DNA from: Temnothorax longispinosus
Lineage: Eukaryota > Arthropoda > Insecta > Hymenoptera > Formicidae
DNA length: 64,000 nt
Assembly (NCBI RefSeq): GCF_030848805.1
Contig: NC_092367.1
Location: 15,309,692-15,373,691, forward strand
Direction of reading: 5' to 3'
The stretch's first letter is position 1; every line of letters starts with the position of its first letter. Shown piece after piece: positions 31,301 through 45,400 of the stretch. The position numbers and the translations under genes are program-made. Below the pieces are notes generated by a model. The model was given only the letters and a program-made list of their open reading frames with translations, was not told the DNA's origin and ran no database searches.

Positions 31301-34300
31301 TACTTACTTAAAAGCGTTCTACGCTCCTTCGACGTTATTTTTAATATTGCGAGTTTTCTGGCGATTTATGTAGTAAAATGAGTAAAATACATTCCTATTT
31401 ATCAGAAGTATTACTCTTTCTGAAGTTTCTAATATTTCAAATATATATTTAATATTGCTTATATTATACACAATCGCAGTGGGTAATTTTGCGACAGATT
31501 GTTCAAGAGTGTTATTATAATGAACACGATTCGGATCGGCCAACAGCCGAGCTCGATGAGGCCGAAAGATCACGGATGGGTCAAGGGGTAATAATGCAAC
31601 CTCTCGTGCACTTGGTGATTGCATCGGTTATTCGCGCCGGCCGCAACACCGAAAACGGTTTCCACCACGTTATTACATAATTCGGCGATGCCTTGTCTCG
31701 TAATTGCAAGTTACGCTCGTTTTCATAATTGCCACGTATGCGAGGCGAAATGAAAACGATCCGCGGTAAATCAGCAGTTGCCTCGTTACATACAGATATG
31801 CTGGACAGCTAGAGATATCTCGGGTGCAGTTTTATTGACAGATTTGACAGCGTTGATTTTCTTCTCTTGACCCTCCGTATGGAAATTTGAAACGTAGAAG
31901 ATCTCATGGGGTGTAAATTACACACATTATTTATGCCATAAATATTATTAATTATATAGCTTATAATTTATGCTATAAATATTATCGTTAAATTAATTAA
32001 TATTTTGCTTTCTGTTTAATATTATTCATTGTCGCACATACAATATATATCTCAATCTTAAAGTATATTAACAAGTTGAAACTTTAATTTTAATGTTTTT
32101 TCGATAATAATCAGTTGTACTGAAGTGAGTTCAGAACACTCGTGTTTTACAAGCTGTGGGGTATAAAATACACGCTCCGCGTCTATTGGAGAGTTAATAA
32201 AGAGCGTCTAATAGAATCTAACTCTATATAGAGTTTAGAAATATATTTTGATTTCGGAAACATCGCGATCGTTTGTCGCGACGAGTACCGTTGGACTATT
32301 ACCGCTTTTCAAGTGTCCCAACTTTTCCCGGTGTATAGCCTCAATCGCCGCAACCTGTCGCCGCGATATTGCGCAAGAGACACGCCGTAAAATACCGACG
32401 CAACGTGCGGCCGGGTTTATCGCGCGCGATGTATGTATATTCGCTCTATTAACGAATAATCGGGTCGAACGTCGCGACGATTTTAAATTGATTCGCATAC
32501 GGTGACAGTTTATCGGTGCGTTCCATCGACCGATAGTGGCTCCCGGTTTTACGGAGAGCAAACCTGTTTCTTTAGTTGCCACATTTAGACGACGCTGACG
32601 ACGGGACATACTCGCGAGCCAAGAACAAAGTAGATCCGCAGGATGCTGAGCGAGGAGGAGGAAAAAGGAAGGATATTATAACTGCATGTCGTGTGAGAGT
32701 GCTCGGCTCTACCGGTTTGCCAACGTTCTTGCGGCCGCCTTATCGCAATTAATTAGATTAAAGTAGCGCGTAAGAGCACAGCGAGAACGTTGATTGAATT
32801 CTCTTATCGTCGGTGACGTGAATTTCCGTGGAAAGTTGTAATGTGCCGGTCAAATTTTTAAGAAAATTGCAAGTAAGACGGTGCATTATATGAAATTGAA
32901 TTGATATAGGTTTTCGATTTAACGGACAAATGAATATACCGCGTTAATTACTTTACATTATTCGGAAATTATTTTCTCTTATAAGAAACTTGACGCGATT
33001 ATACAACTTCGAGAAATTAGGATAATTAATTAAAAGATAATTTTAATTAGACGGCATTTACTTTTCGAATTATTTTAGCGTGCGATGAGAAATACATAAT
33101 GCGTGAAACATAAATAATAAAAATATTGGAACCAAAATGATACGTGATATTTATTTCTTTAGAATCTATAGTCTTTATACTCCAATATTTTTAAGTTGAA
33201 TCACGCTGCAACTGATTCGATTCAATTTAGGTTCGAAAGATCTTATGAAATTATGAAGTTCCGGATATTAATGGAACATTATTAGATCACATCATAAACT
33301 TTCATTAATTTCTCGATAATTGTAAATATTAACTTTTTTAATGACGACGTTTACAGCGCAGTTGTTATTAACTCGTAGAAGAAAAGAGAAGTTTTATCAG
33401 CTGACGATAGTTATTGCAATGTGAAATATATTTAGGTGGTGTAAAAACTGCGTAAATCTGCAGCTATATATTGATCACTTTTAATAATTTTGTCTCGCAT
33501 TATGTTTTACTTCGAGAAACGTTTCTGAAAATTTGATGAACGAATACAATTTAATTCTCAAACTTTTATTCGTACTGGATTATTATAATTGATCGTAAAA
33601 CTCCACGATTTATTAGAATAATAACATATAGAAATTTTTAAGTCAGATATTTCAAAATAAATTGGACAAAAGTTATTTTTACGAAATATCATAATTTGTT
33701 TGAATTACGATTGATACATCGGAGGATATAATCAGTATTTAGACAGAATATATTCACAGGCAAATTCTCACAAATTGCCAACTCTGAAAAATGATATTTT
33801 CCGATAAGAGCGCTCTTTTCTATTCCCACATTATGGAGGATAATAGAAAGGCGAGTAGCACGCAAATATAACGAGTGAAACAGGTCGTGAGGGAAAGAGA
33901 GGCAGAGAAAGAGGAAACCAGACTCGTCAGTAAGAGTCTCGCAAGTCGACAAGTGTCGAAAGCAGTACCGTTTGTCCGTCGCGACACGAAGTACATTTTT
34001 TTTTAGAAATAATGCAATTTTTCAATCGATGCAGTCGGAGTCGATGCGCTTAGCATGCTTGATCCGTTATAGATACATATGTTATACGTTATTAAATGCA
34101 AAATATACACAAAATGCATTGGTAAGTTCAGAAAAATCGGCAATCGAGAACAACGCATTGCATTTATCAAATAATCAAATTGAGGAATCTATGAAATAGC
34201 GCTATGTGTGATTGAGGTTTTGCAACTTTTTTTTTTATTAAGTTACATATTTTACGTATATAAATTAATAAAGAAAGTTTCGGAGCGATATATCTCACAT

Positions 34301-34400
34301 TGCGTACACATAACAAATTATTAATACAATATATTATAATCCTAATAGATTGTTAATACTTAATACGCATCGATCTTTCGATGCGCGATACATAAATAAT
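28301..34400. other. Intergenic or intronic, no gene seen
   Basis: AT-rich from 28.4 to 29.6 kb and 33.0 to 34.4 kb, CpG-rich between. Short overlapping open frames at 29.8-31.0 kb and 32.2-32.6 kb lie on both strands and look compositional. No domain-like peptide, tRNA or structured repeat was found. Confidence 0.45.
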
Positions 34401-35312
34401 TATAATTCAAGCTTGCAAGAAGGAAAGTGTCGAAGAATCGCTCGAGGTAAAAGAAAAACACAACAAAACACTCGGGGAGCGTCGGGCCGTGGCGTCGCGT
34501 CGAGCCGAGTGTTTACGCGGCGTTCCTGGAAAACCGGAGCGCGCGACGAAGCTAGACGTAGTAGTAGGGGTGGAGTGGGACGTGTGTGGAGTAAGAACAC
34601 TCCGAACGATATACGGAGCCCAATAGTCTTGTCAGTCAACGGTTACCTCTCGTCGCGCGATATTAGCCCGCGGTTGACTCGGGATCGTTTCGCTTCGCGG
34701 ACTCGGTTTAGCTCCTTCTTATACACACAAATCGCCGCGTGGCTGCACGTTCGCTCACATTCGTCGCAATCTCGCGGGGAAAAGTGACGGGAAATACGAT
34801 CGTCTCGCGTTACCGCGAAGTGGACTCGCTGTCGCGTCGCGTCGTACTTACAATTTTACACCATCCGACTTGATTGCTCGGTGAATATGCGGCGCATGCG
34901 GTGTACCGTCGTTGATTGTTCCGAAACGTGCGTGCCTCGGGCGTTTCGAAACGCAGAGATGGAATTCGAAAGAAACACTGCCTCGTTTTCTTTTTCGCAA
35001 TCGCGTTTACGTATACGTCGTTTCCCGTTGTTAAAGCTTCGATAAATATCAACGGACCGCGATTATAAAAGACGATCATGCCTACCTCGTCATTCATTCA
35101 TCGATTATTTTGATTAACGTATAGAACTTCTTTTGGATTCGAAGCAAAAGGCGTTTTCAACCCTTCGGGTTATATAGCGCAGAAACTGAAACGTACTATT
35201 TAAAGCTAATTATCACTCTGTTAATTTTCTTGGCAGAATTGTGTATAATTTGAATCTAACGTCCAATCCTATCGGTTATTTTCAAATTCGCAGTTGAACT
35301 TTGCGCGCACGC
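34400..35312. other. CpG-rich flank of a putative promoter
   Basis: GC-rich, CpG-rich sequence with open frames on both strands. No recognisable peptide. It precedes the E-box pair at 35.3 kb and may belong to a promoter region. Confidence 0.4.
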
Positions 35313-35366
35313 GGTCACGTGACCGGCGCGGGGGTCACGTGATAAACGTCGCGGGCAACTTCAGTC
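35313..35366 (+). promoter_or_regulatory. Putative promoter: two CACGTG palindromes and an initiator
   Basis: GGTCACGTGACC (35313-35324, a perfect 12-base palindrome) and GGTCACGTGAT (35333-35343) lie 20 bp apart centre to centre. GTCACGTGAC is the CLEAR-type E-box bound by MITF/TFE-family bHLH-Zip factors; other bHLH-Zip proteins such as USF and Max also bind CACGTG. TCAGTC at 35361-35366 fits the arthropod initiator TCAGT, placing a start near 35363. Function is inferred. Confidence 0.5.
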
Positions 35367-35522
35367 GCTTCGGTTCGCGCCACTCGTATATCGTCTCGCG
35401 TCGTCTAGCGTCGGCGTCGTCTCGCGGTAGCTGATGCGTACTTTTCCGCGCCGTTTGCGCTTTAGCGACGAGTTTTGTGAATCGGGAGTCGGGAGTGCCG
35501 AATCGAGCGACGATCCATTTGG
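35363..35522 (+). other. Candidate first exon
   Basis: From the putative initiator the sequence runs to a good donor, TTTGG|GTGAGT (35522/35523). An ATG at 35434 opens a frame that stays open to the donor: 29 codons plus two bases, starting MRTFPRRLRFSDEFCESGVG. No downstream partner exon was found, so it may be coding or a 5'-UTR exon of a gene that continues beyond, or outside, the window. Confidence 0.35.
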
Positions 35523-36000
35523 GTGAGTTAGCCGGACCGGGTGACGTTGTTCGAGCGCGATTTTCGACCCGGTGCTCCAGAGAATCCGCGGGACGAAGTG
35601 TCCATCGCGTGTCCCCCGCATTTCGCGTTATTCGCTCGCGCGACTAACATGAATGCGATCGAGCGTCGGGATGGTCGTTGAAGGATTTGAGGGACACGCA
35701 GAAACGGTCGAGCTCCGTTCGTTCGCGACGCTCGATTAGGGCCATCTCGAGGCGCCATTTTAGGGACGTTACGTTTCGAATATTCGAATTTTCCACAGGC
35801 GTGAAGTGAAGTGAAGTGTGAAGTTGCGAGCGAGCGCGACGATTTCCATTCCTTAATTCCGGGCGGGATGAGACGGATTCCCGCCGTTCCCGGACGTGCG
35901 TCTCGCGTCGTTTGCTTCGAGTCGAGATTACGCGGCGCTCGGGAGTGCCGTACGAAATAACAGAGCGAGATCGTCGTGACGGATCACTCATTGTCAGTGT

Positions 36001-36018
36001 GTGCGTGTGTGTGTGTGC
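36001..36018. repeat. Short (GT)n tract
   Basis: GTGCGTGTGTGTGTGTGC, a short imperfect GT run. Confidence 0.7.
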
Positions 36019-37784
36019 GATCGCAATCAGTCGCGGGTGCACGCGGATGACTGTCTGGAGCGGGAGAGCGGCCGACGGCGACCGGGAGGATCGTTGCCTC
36101 GCGGGAGAGAACGAGAAAGCAGCGGTGGCGTTTATCGTATGTAATCTATACTCTATTTTTGTATCTTTATATTTGACGCTGAATTAATATATTTGCGGTC
36201 TATAAGCGAATATCGAACTATCGAGGGACTTGTGCAATTTAATCATGTTGCAATCAGAAAATGGCAACACATTTATGTCAATGCGTAATAACGAAGAATA
36301 TTTCGCGTAAAATTTGAAAGACGAAAGTTATTTTAAGGGAATATTATTGTCAATAGAGGTATTTATAGACGAAATAGAAGTGATATCAAATTAAGTCTTG
36401 TTAGAAAATTTAACATGTCTTAAATTTCTTTGGACGTATGAAGATTATCACATGTTCGATGTTTAATAAGTATATTAAATATTTCACAAGTTTACGTGTT
36501 GGCAATTGGTAATTAAAAAAATAGCAATAAATGTATATTATTTTGAAACAAGACTTTATTCCATACAAGATTGGCGGAACGGAGTAAAGAGTTCTTTCTA
36601 AAAAAATATTGCTGTACGAGTATTTTAATGAAATACCGTTATTATTATTAGGAGTACCGAGATAAAATATTATATTATTGTATTATTATTATTCTCATTA
36701 GAGATGCTTAGACAAAATAAAATTCTGTGATATCAATTTGAGCGAAATTAATTTATCCGGCAGAGTCTCGTTAGAAATCCCCTAGCGCGTTTCAAACGTC
36801 TCCGAACATATACTGCAGTTTATCACGCGTGCGATGTTTAATAAATACATTAAATATATCTCCGCGAGGAGATACGCGCGACGCGAATTTACGCGTCGGT
36901 GATCTGTAATCAATTTTCTGCGGAACTTAATCAAGCCGCGTCTCTCGCCGATGCGGCTTGCACGTTGTGCTTAAACGAGAATTTCTGCGATCGCGCGATA
37001 AGAAGATTGGATTTCTTGTTCCGCCGCGCATTTTTCATACAAGTCGTTACATACGATCGTTATTCATGTGCGTCGCGCGGGGTTCAGCGCACTCGCGCCG
37101 ATGATAAGAGCGGCACGAGCACGCGGGTGTGTTATCGGACGATTTCGCTGATCGGCATTTGTCAAGCCTGAGCGGCACAACGGCACAATTTTCTTCCCGC
37201 TTCTCTACGAGATCTATAAAAATTCGAGAACCAGTTGCAGCAGAGCTGGGGAACAGCTCTTTTGCCGCACGTATTATACGTCGGGTTGCATTTCGCGTTA
37301 GTCAGTTGCGTAAGACGCGCCAAAAGTAAATAAGATAAATAACGACTCGAGATTATTCCGAGGGAGAAACTACGCTCCGTTTTCTTTCCCGACGAATCCT
37401 TTTTATTGCGTAATTTATGTAACTTTTATTAGAATTAAGATCGCGAATTCTGTTCAGGGATTTGCCGGTTGAACGTCTTGTTGTTAACAAAATCGCTTAA
37501 ACGTGGAAGATTTTCGAAAACGTGCGTATTTGGTAACCACAATTATTACTCGTGCGATTTTACGACCGCAATAATACGCGTTGTGTACGCTATTAACGGG
37601 TGACTTTTTCAACGGTGCATCTTGCCGCAGCTTGTCGCCTGAATTTTGCGAGAAGATTGCCGCAATTAGCGAGAATTCGAACATGTACTCCGATAAGATC
37701 GCAAACAAACGTTCGCATATTTTTTGTTAAACGGTGCTCTCTCGATATCGTTAGGGTGTGGCAATAATTACGCCAACGATATTG
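36019..37784. other. Intergenic or intronic, no gene seen
   Basis: CpG-rich to 36.15 kb, AT-rich to 36.8 kb, mixed after. No exon, RNA gene or repeat is recognised. Confidence 0.45.
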
Positions 37785-37960
37785 ACGCACGGAAAAAAAG
37801 ATTAGCTACTATAGCAAATTTAAAATAGGGACAGCTAACATTTTTTTTGCAGCGAGAGCAAAAGGTTTCGCTACCATTGCTAAATTATAGCTTTCTCTGC
37901 AAAAAAAAGTTAAGTGTCACTAAATTTGCTACAGTAGCTAATCTTCTTTTTTCCGTACGT
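37785..37960. mobile_element. Palindromic MITE, family C
   Basis: The ends ACGCACGGAAAAAAAGATTA and (complement of right end) ACGTACGGAAAAAAGAAGAT continue as paired arms through TAGCTAC and GCAAATTTA. The inner part pairs imperfectly. Length is about 176 bp, with no coding capacity; the target duplication is not clear, so the class is open. Confidence 0.65.
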
Positions 37961-39416
37961 AAAACGTGTTAACGGATCTACGCGTTTACACTAGCGTCCG
38001 CGATTTTACGGCCTATCGGATGACCCACCGATACGAGTCGGAATGTTAACGTTCGAGCGTTAAAAAGTTAAAATACCGTGACGATATAAACGCACCGCCG
38101 TTTCGCGTCATTTGCATATGCACGGGGATAACGGAAGCGTATCGAAATAGCACGTAGCTATCGCGGTATAACTGCGCGAAAAAATCGATATTCGGAATCC
38201 GAGTTTACTCGTGTAGATAATCGATAGGACGCATGGATATGCGTTGTTATACGAGACAAATCGGTATGCTATTAAATTCTGCGGCGAGTTTATCGCAATT
38301 CGACATTTTCGAACAATAAAATTTTATTTTTAGTTCTCTGGATACGCATTTTCGCGTATGTTATTACCATTATAAAATATCACAAATAATTACAGCTGCC
38401 TGCAGATATACAATTTTGAGAACTATGATATATATAAAAAATGTTTGGATAATAATATCTTGAATCTTCAATAAGAAATTTCTTGACAAATCTGGGGAAA
38501 GATGTTTCCTCTTTTAGAATTATAATTTCGAGGAAGATCGTTGTTTATCTCATTTATTCTCAATATCTCTTGTATAGCTGTAATACAAAGCGGAAGCGAA
38601 TCAATTTCATAATTCACAAGACTTGCTTTAGAATTTACACTCAAGACGATGTTCATTTCTTAAGTATGAAAATAAATATACTTAGAGCTTATAAGTCGAG
38701 AACCCGGCTTACTCGCGCTCCGTATTTATTCGTCTAATTTACGACGCGGCGTTACGTCCGCTTTTATCCACAACGTGCTTTTTACGTACTTCAATTTAAC
38801 TTTTTATATTTGCCAAGTTTCCACTCTCGCAACCCATTCGCATGTGTAACACGTTCCGAGCGAGTTGACGCCGCATATTAAGGGTTAAGCGGTCATATCG
38901 AGGCTCATCTCATCTCACCTCGCGTATTTTTAGCGCGGCATACATATACGCGATCACGAAAAGGTATCGCACGGTAAAAAATGAGAGACGGGAACGAGAA
39001 AAAGAGGAGAGAGTGACGCAGGGGCTCTCTCTTACACGCGGATCCCTCCCGCTTTTTTTATTTATTTATTTATGGACTTGATATTTCGTATTTAACCCCT
39101 TGGTGCGCGCACCTTCGAGAGCTCGGCGTGCCTCGATCGATCAAGATTAAGCCGTGCCAATCGCGAATTTTAATTTACGAACACGCGTACGCGCGCCCCG
39201 AAATTCCGTTACTTTCGTCACCGTTTCGCAAAAATGTTCCGCTGCGCGCTCGCGCGACTCTCATTCGCCCCGCATGCAAGTGGGAACTTATGTAAGTGCA
39301 CTCTCGGGAGACTTAATCTGCTTTTAGGCGCCGCGCGTCGCGAAACCAAGGTCCACGGTTGTGGCGCTCACTTTGTCACGCGAGTTTCGCCATTCTCGTA
39401 CTCTTCGAGTACTCAA

Positions 39417-39463
<47 letters not shown>

Positions 39464-42400
39464 TCACTTCGTTGTGCATTCAAGTCTCCTCTTTCGTGTA
39501 CACGTTTAACGATGTAATTTATGTGGCGCTACTAACATGTACAAACTATGTAATTTACGGCGTTACGCGGACGTATTTTGTAACTGACAACGAATCGTAA
39601 ACGTAACATTGTAGATATATACACATAAATTACAATTGATATCACTTTTCGAAGGAATTTTATTACAGGTTCCTTTTATAGCGATCCCCTTTTGTATCAG
39701 AATGGAAAAAGAATGGCAATTCATAAATTTTGATATTTTTTTCTAACTATAATATAACGACAAGTGCACACTCTTGAGAAACTCTGAATCTATTCCTTAA
39801 TTTCTATTAATTCTTTCCGTCAAAAAGTCAAACTTCTAAAGATTTTCTCACGATTTGTTTCTTTAAAAGCATGTTTCTTGTATCTCGATCAACTTAATTC
39901 GTATCTCGAGGCGGTTAAACTATATACTCGTCATAAACGGATACATCGATATTGTCCGGGCCGATCTAGTCTCGCATTCCTCGGTATTGGCCGGGGCATT
40001 AATCAAGGCATAATACCACGGTTGACCTTATTCAGCGGAGACACTGATCAGCGTTGGCGCCAGCGATCTTGCGACGTGCGAAACTTCGATGTCCTCGATA
40101 GTGCATTCGCCAATTCGCTGTGGTGCCTACGTACTCCTTGTCGCCTCGACCTAGAAGTGAAAGTATCCTTATCGGGATACGCCCATCTTTCGTGCTTGTC
40201 GCAAGCGCAGGTGCCTAGGCGTTAGAATTTTTTAATTTTCGATTTTCAGAGGATCGTTACACATCAGAGATATTTGAAACGAATTTCAACTTCGTATCTT
40301 TTAAGATCGATAGGATGCATCGTTAGACGCTCTACTTTCACCGCTATTAGTTGCAGTGTGTGATTTTTGTCACTAACGTGTAATTTATGGTACGATAGAT
40401 AGCGGCCTGTCGCGAACGATAATTGCGATCTGAGATGACTTAAGATTAGATATTAGATTTATAGATAACTTGACGATTGCGAAAATATATCTTTCACCGG
40501 AGGGATACAGACTTCTAATGCTTGACTCTCGATATTAAACCTTTAGAAACGACCGTCGTAGATCGATTTCAGCACCGCGTGCTTGTTAATTAGCGAAAAT
40601 AAAACGCGAGTTTCAGCCGCGCTGCGAGGCACTCTGATGTCTCGTTCGCGTTGATTTACCCCCGCATTCGTCCCAAACACGGTCACGATAGTGCGCAATT
40701 AGCGTCAGCGTAATAGCGGCGTTCATTAACATTAACGATCGTATGGTAATACGAATAGAGAAGTAATCGCGCATTGTTCGCCCCACGGTGCGGTGATAAC
40801 GGAGTAGGCAGACTCCGGAGGAGGAGGCGATCTCCATCGCAACATCCCACACGAATCTTCAATTAGATCCGCCTAGGAATTGCTAAACTGCGGAAAAGTC
40901 ATGCATTGTCTGTGGCTGAAAATAAAACTTGGCTTAAGGAAGGGAACTTTATTATTAGAAATTGCATAATTTTATGTGTCAATATAGACACATGTGCGTT
41001 GTGAAGCGAACCGCGTGTCCGATTTTTTACATTACTTAATCTTCAATTTGATATTATTGTAAAATCAGCATGTATAAAAAATTATTTTTTTTTTTCGCGA
41101 AATTTAAGGTCATTGTTTATTACAAGCTCTTCATTTTTAATATTACATATACCTTGTTGCATGCGCGTAATCGCGTATTCAATCTTTGAATCTGATTTCT
41201 TTGAAAGTAAAATTTTTATTGCACAAAGTTAATTTAAAAATAAGTCAAACTTTTATATAGTCATCTATAATTATTTGCATGAATCGAAGACTTCGCGTTT
41301 TGTATTCCTTGTCTAAATCCGCATAGAAATTTCTCTTAGGAAGAAGCGACGACGAGAGGCGACGAAATCGAATCCCTGACTAGGCACTCGCGCGTAGATC
41401 GCTCTAACGCTGACGTTCCGAGATAAATTCTGAGTCATCCGATCGTAGTCACTCTTTACGAACCATAGAATTTATACCTCCGTGGGAACGGGCGAATTTC
41501 CATGGACGTGCATTCACCGTGCGTACATGGAAATAATTCTCGCGCCGGCGACACAAATGGACTCGATAACACGGACAGTCCGCGATTTCCAATGTGAAAT
41601 AGTTGGGCTATATACGTTATTATTGGGAAAGTACAACACGTGAGCCGAGACGTTCGCACATAGGGAAATCGTTGGCTGAAATCGCGCGACTGGACATATC
41701 GCAAAAGTTGTGTGAAATGCAGACTGCAATTTATCGCAGCGAAATTATTTGATAATATAGTTTAAGAACAATAACAACACGATTTCTTTAACATAATAAT
41801 ATCGTAATTATATTAATTCCTGTTATTACATACATTCATAATTTTCTTATCTTTGAAATTTTGAAATTTTATTCTGTTAATTTCTTATATTCGCGATTAT
41901 AGAAATGACGATATTTTAGGATTATAAATAATCTATTATGCAATGTGTATGAAAGAAATGAAATTTATTATATATACGAATGTTGCAAATTACAGTTAAA
42001 AAGCTCAGCACTTATCTTTATCGTGTCATACGAAACCGTCTCGTGAACTATAGCGATCTGCGCAGTCATCTGTGTTTGTTATGACGCAAGATAAGCGACG
42101 GAGCCCCGAAGATCTCGGACGTGTTGCGAATGTGCCTGCGTATATCGACGGCGCGGACAATGTCCGAGTTTCGGGCCGCGACGCGACGCGACGTGCCTCT
42201 TCGACGAGGGAATGAATAGCGCCCGTGAAAATTTATCAGACATCTCCTCGCGATTTCAATTACGCAATTTCGAAACGAGACACGTCCGACGTGTCTCGGG
42301 GGCCGGTTGGTTTCCCGGCGATTGACCAATCGCGCCGAGGGAGTTTGATCGAACGCAGATATCGCGACGTGTATGCTCGCGCCCGCATTTATATACCACG

Positions 42401-45400
42401 GCCCCGTGAAGGTAAAGCCCCGTGCCTTACAAGGAGCTAGCGCGAGTCTGTTTATTTTCGAGCACCGAGCAATTATCGCGATACCATCGCGTTCGGATTA
42501 AAGCGACGAGACGGGCCGAAAGGCGAAGATCGGGTGCGCGCGAGATGTGGCGCGTGTTGCTACATAAATCGTGCTTTTACAATGTATGAAAATACACATC
42601 TCGATACTCGCTACTTTACAGAGAAATTTTACTGTGCAACAACGTACTTTATAACGTACATATGGTAACGTTTTATTTTTACCGAGATTTAAGTTTAAAA
42701 ATTGAACCACTTTCGTTGAATATTATATCTATTCGATACTGGACCACAGGTACATAATATTTTCCCTTGTTTTAGGGCACTTTTTCTATTGCACTTTCAT
42801 CATTCGTAAGAAATTTTATTCAAATAGAGGATTTTTACTACGAATATTTTTACTACGAATTTTTACTACTAATAGAGGAGTTTTAACTACGAATTTATAA
42901 ATATTGAGCAGAAGCGAATATCGAATCTCGTTAATCATTTATCATCTTTTGCATTTTTAATTTGTAGGATATTAGGGGCTCGCCATTTTTACACGGAGAT
43001 TAAATCCGAAACGCAAAATATCGATTAACCAGAACTCGATTAACACGTCAGTGCAAACGCAAGCCGTTTAAATGACATCGATTAATCTCCTGCGAAGGAG
43101 CAAATAAAATGTGAGGCGGTTGCGCCTCATCGAAACTCAGATTTATCGGGCGCATAACGTTTCTGAGTGCAGATATTCATTAAGTACCCACTCGAGCGAC
43201 AAGTCGTTCGACTGCTGTGACAAAGGAGCAGCTGCCATTTTAAGCAATTTCTCTTGGTGCAGAAGCTTGCTAATTCGAATTGATCGGCGAGCTAACTATA
43301 ACATGACTATAATTTGACTATTCCGTGTCAGAGTCCAATTTCTCATTTAAAAAGCACGAATTTTATTATCAATACATTTTATCTTTTAATCGCGAACAGT
43401 CGAATTTCGTTTCGCGAAGTCAAAGTATTAATTAGCGTAATCTTACACGGTAGATCGTTATTAATTAAAGTCTTAAAAATTGGGAAATTGGGAATTATAC
43501 ATGCAGGTTATAAAAAGAACATTTTATCTTAAATGTAAGAAAATTGACAAAAAGAAATGACAAATTGTCGAAAAGAAGTTAATCGATTACTGCTGAGAAG
43601 GCTTTGCATAAAATTGCTGACCAAGCTGGCTCGTTTTACGGTAGGCCCGCATTTTCTGACACGCGTATGTAATTATTTACATGCGTTTGCATTGATCTTC
43701 GGTCCTCGTTAAGTGGCACTTCTCTGCTCTTGCACCTTCACGCGCGTCGCGATAATACGCCGTTGCATTATTCATGATATCGCGTGCACGCCGCGACGTA
43801 GAATTAGAGAAACGCACCTGCTCTCATCCGGCCGGGTGTCCCGCGGGTAATGCCTGTCCCATCTGTCGTTTCGCGGCTTCGATTAATCGCGATGACGCCA
43901 TGTCGCTGCCGCGGAATTCCACCGACGAATGCCTGCGATCGCCACGGAATTTCAGAGTATCGAATCGAATTCCGCAAGCGTGAACAAGGATGAACAACGT
44001 GCATCGCTTTACGATATTTTACTATATTTTAGTTCCATGATGCATTTTTGAATTTGTGAAAGTATTATAGATAATATATTCATTATGTATGTTATCTGGA
44101 GGGGGAAAAATTATTTATTATAATATTGCATAATTAACTTTTAAAAGTTGGAGGGTTTTAAAATAAAACATAGGAATTTGTAGAGTAATCTCCCACCAGA
44201 TAAAATAAAATGATCATCCAGCACATTTTCATAAGAATATTATAAATTATAGAAACTAGGATACACATAAAATTCTGAAATTCTTTAACGAATTAAAAAT
44301 AAAGATCCATCGATTATGAAAGCGGATAATTTTTAATTAAAAATAATTACAAATACGATTATATGTTATAATTAAAAATACGACCGTCGAAATATAACTG
44401 CACCAACATCGGGGCCATCTCGTTTTTAATCTACAATATTTATTTTCTCACTCTGCAAAAACTTTCTAGTTCTTTCATGTGTCACATTATGCAATCTCAA
44501 GTATCAATCATCGGAGTAGTTCAGTAGATTGGTTTCAAGTATTTCCGACAAGATACATAAATCTAATACTGAAGAATAATCTTATTTCTTTGCAAGCTAT
44601 TTGTAGCCGACCTTCGGCATGATGATTCGTCACCATATATCTTGATCTTATCAGTGTGTATTGTGTAAAGCTGTGCACATATATATATAATAAGTTAAAA
44701 TCTGTTTGAAAATTTCGATATTTATATTTATTTATATTTATTTTTAAGCACAGGCGATAGATGATATATGTACGTGTATAAATGGTAAAGGTATAGACAC
44801 ACAAACTTGAGATTTATGCATCGCTTCCGATTGAGAATCGGAAATTATTGCGAATTCGTACGTGTCGCGAGCAGCGATGACGAACGATATAATTGGTTTA
44901 TCAACTCGAACTAATCGCAATTCAATCCGACGGTGAATGCACTGACACTGATACGATTACGACGCTAAACCGCATACCCTCGTCAGTTCCACAGACAAGA
45001 CGATTATACCGGTATTAATTGACTGGCAACGGTAGTCTCTTTTCTGCTTTCATCCTCACGCACGTGCGTCCGGTTGCGCGTCTTTATCGAGTTCACGGAA
45101 TTTACTCGTCGAATCTCGACAACTGATAATTGCACACGCGAACCATACTTCTCGACAATTGAATAATGTATATATATGTTGTCGTTTTCCTTTCAAAATT
45201 TCTCAAAAATCACTATTTTAGGCCCTGTCACACTAGGGAAACCTCTTAAGAACTACAGGTATATTAAAAAATTCGAAATATTGTACTTTCTTTTTTTACT
45301 AATATAAAATGTTTATATTACATATTAATACTATATATTTTATTTATAAAGTAATATTTTTAAAATCTTAGTTTTTCATTTAATCACCGCCTCTGTTTAA

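Noticed and set aside
45220..45245. MITE-like end TTAGGCCCTGTCACACT
   Set aside because: It resembles the right end of the 25.9-kb element, but no matching inverted end was found downstream, so an element cannot be delimited.
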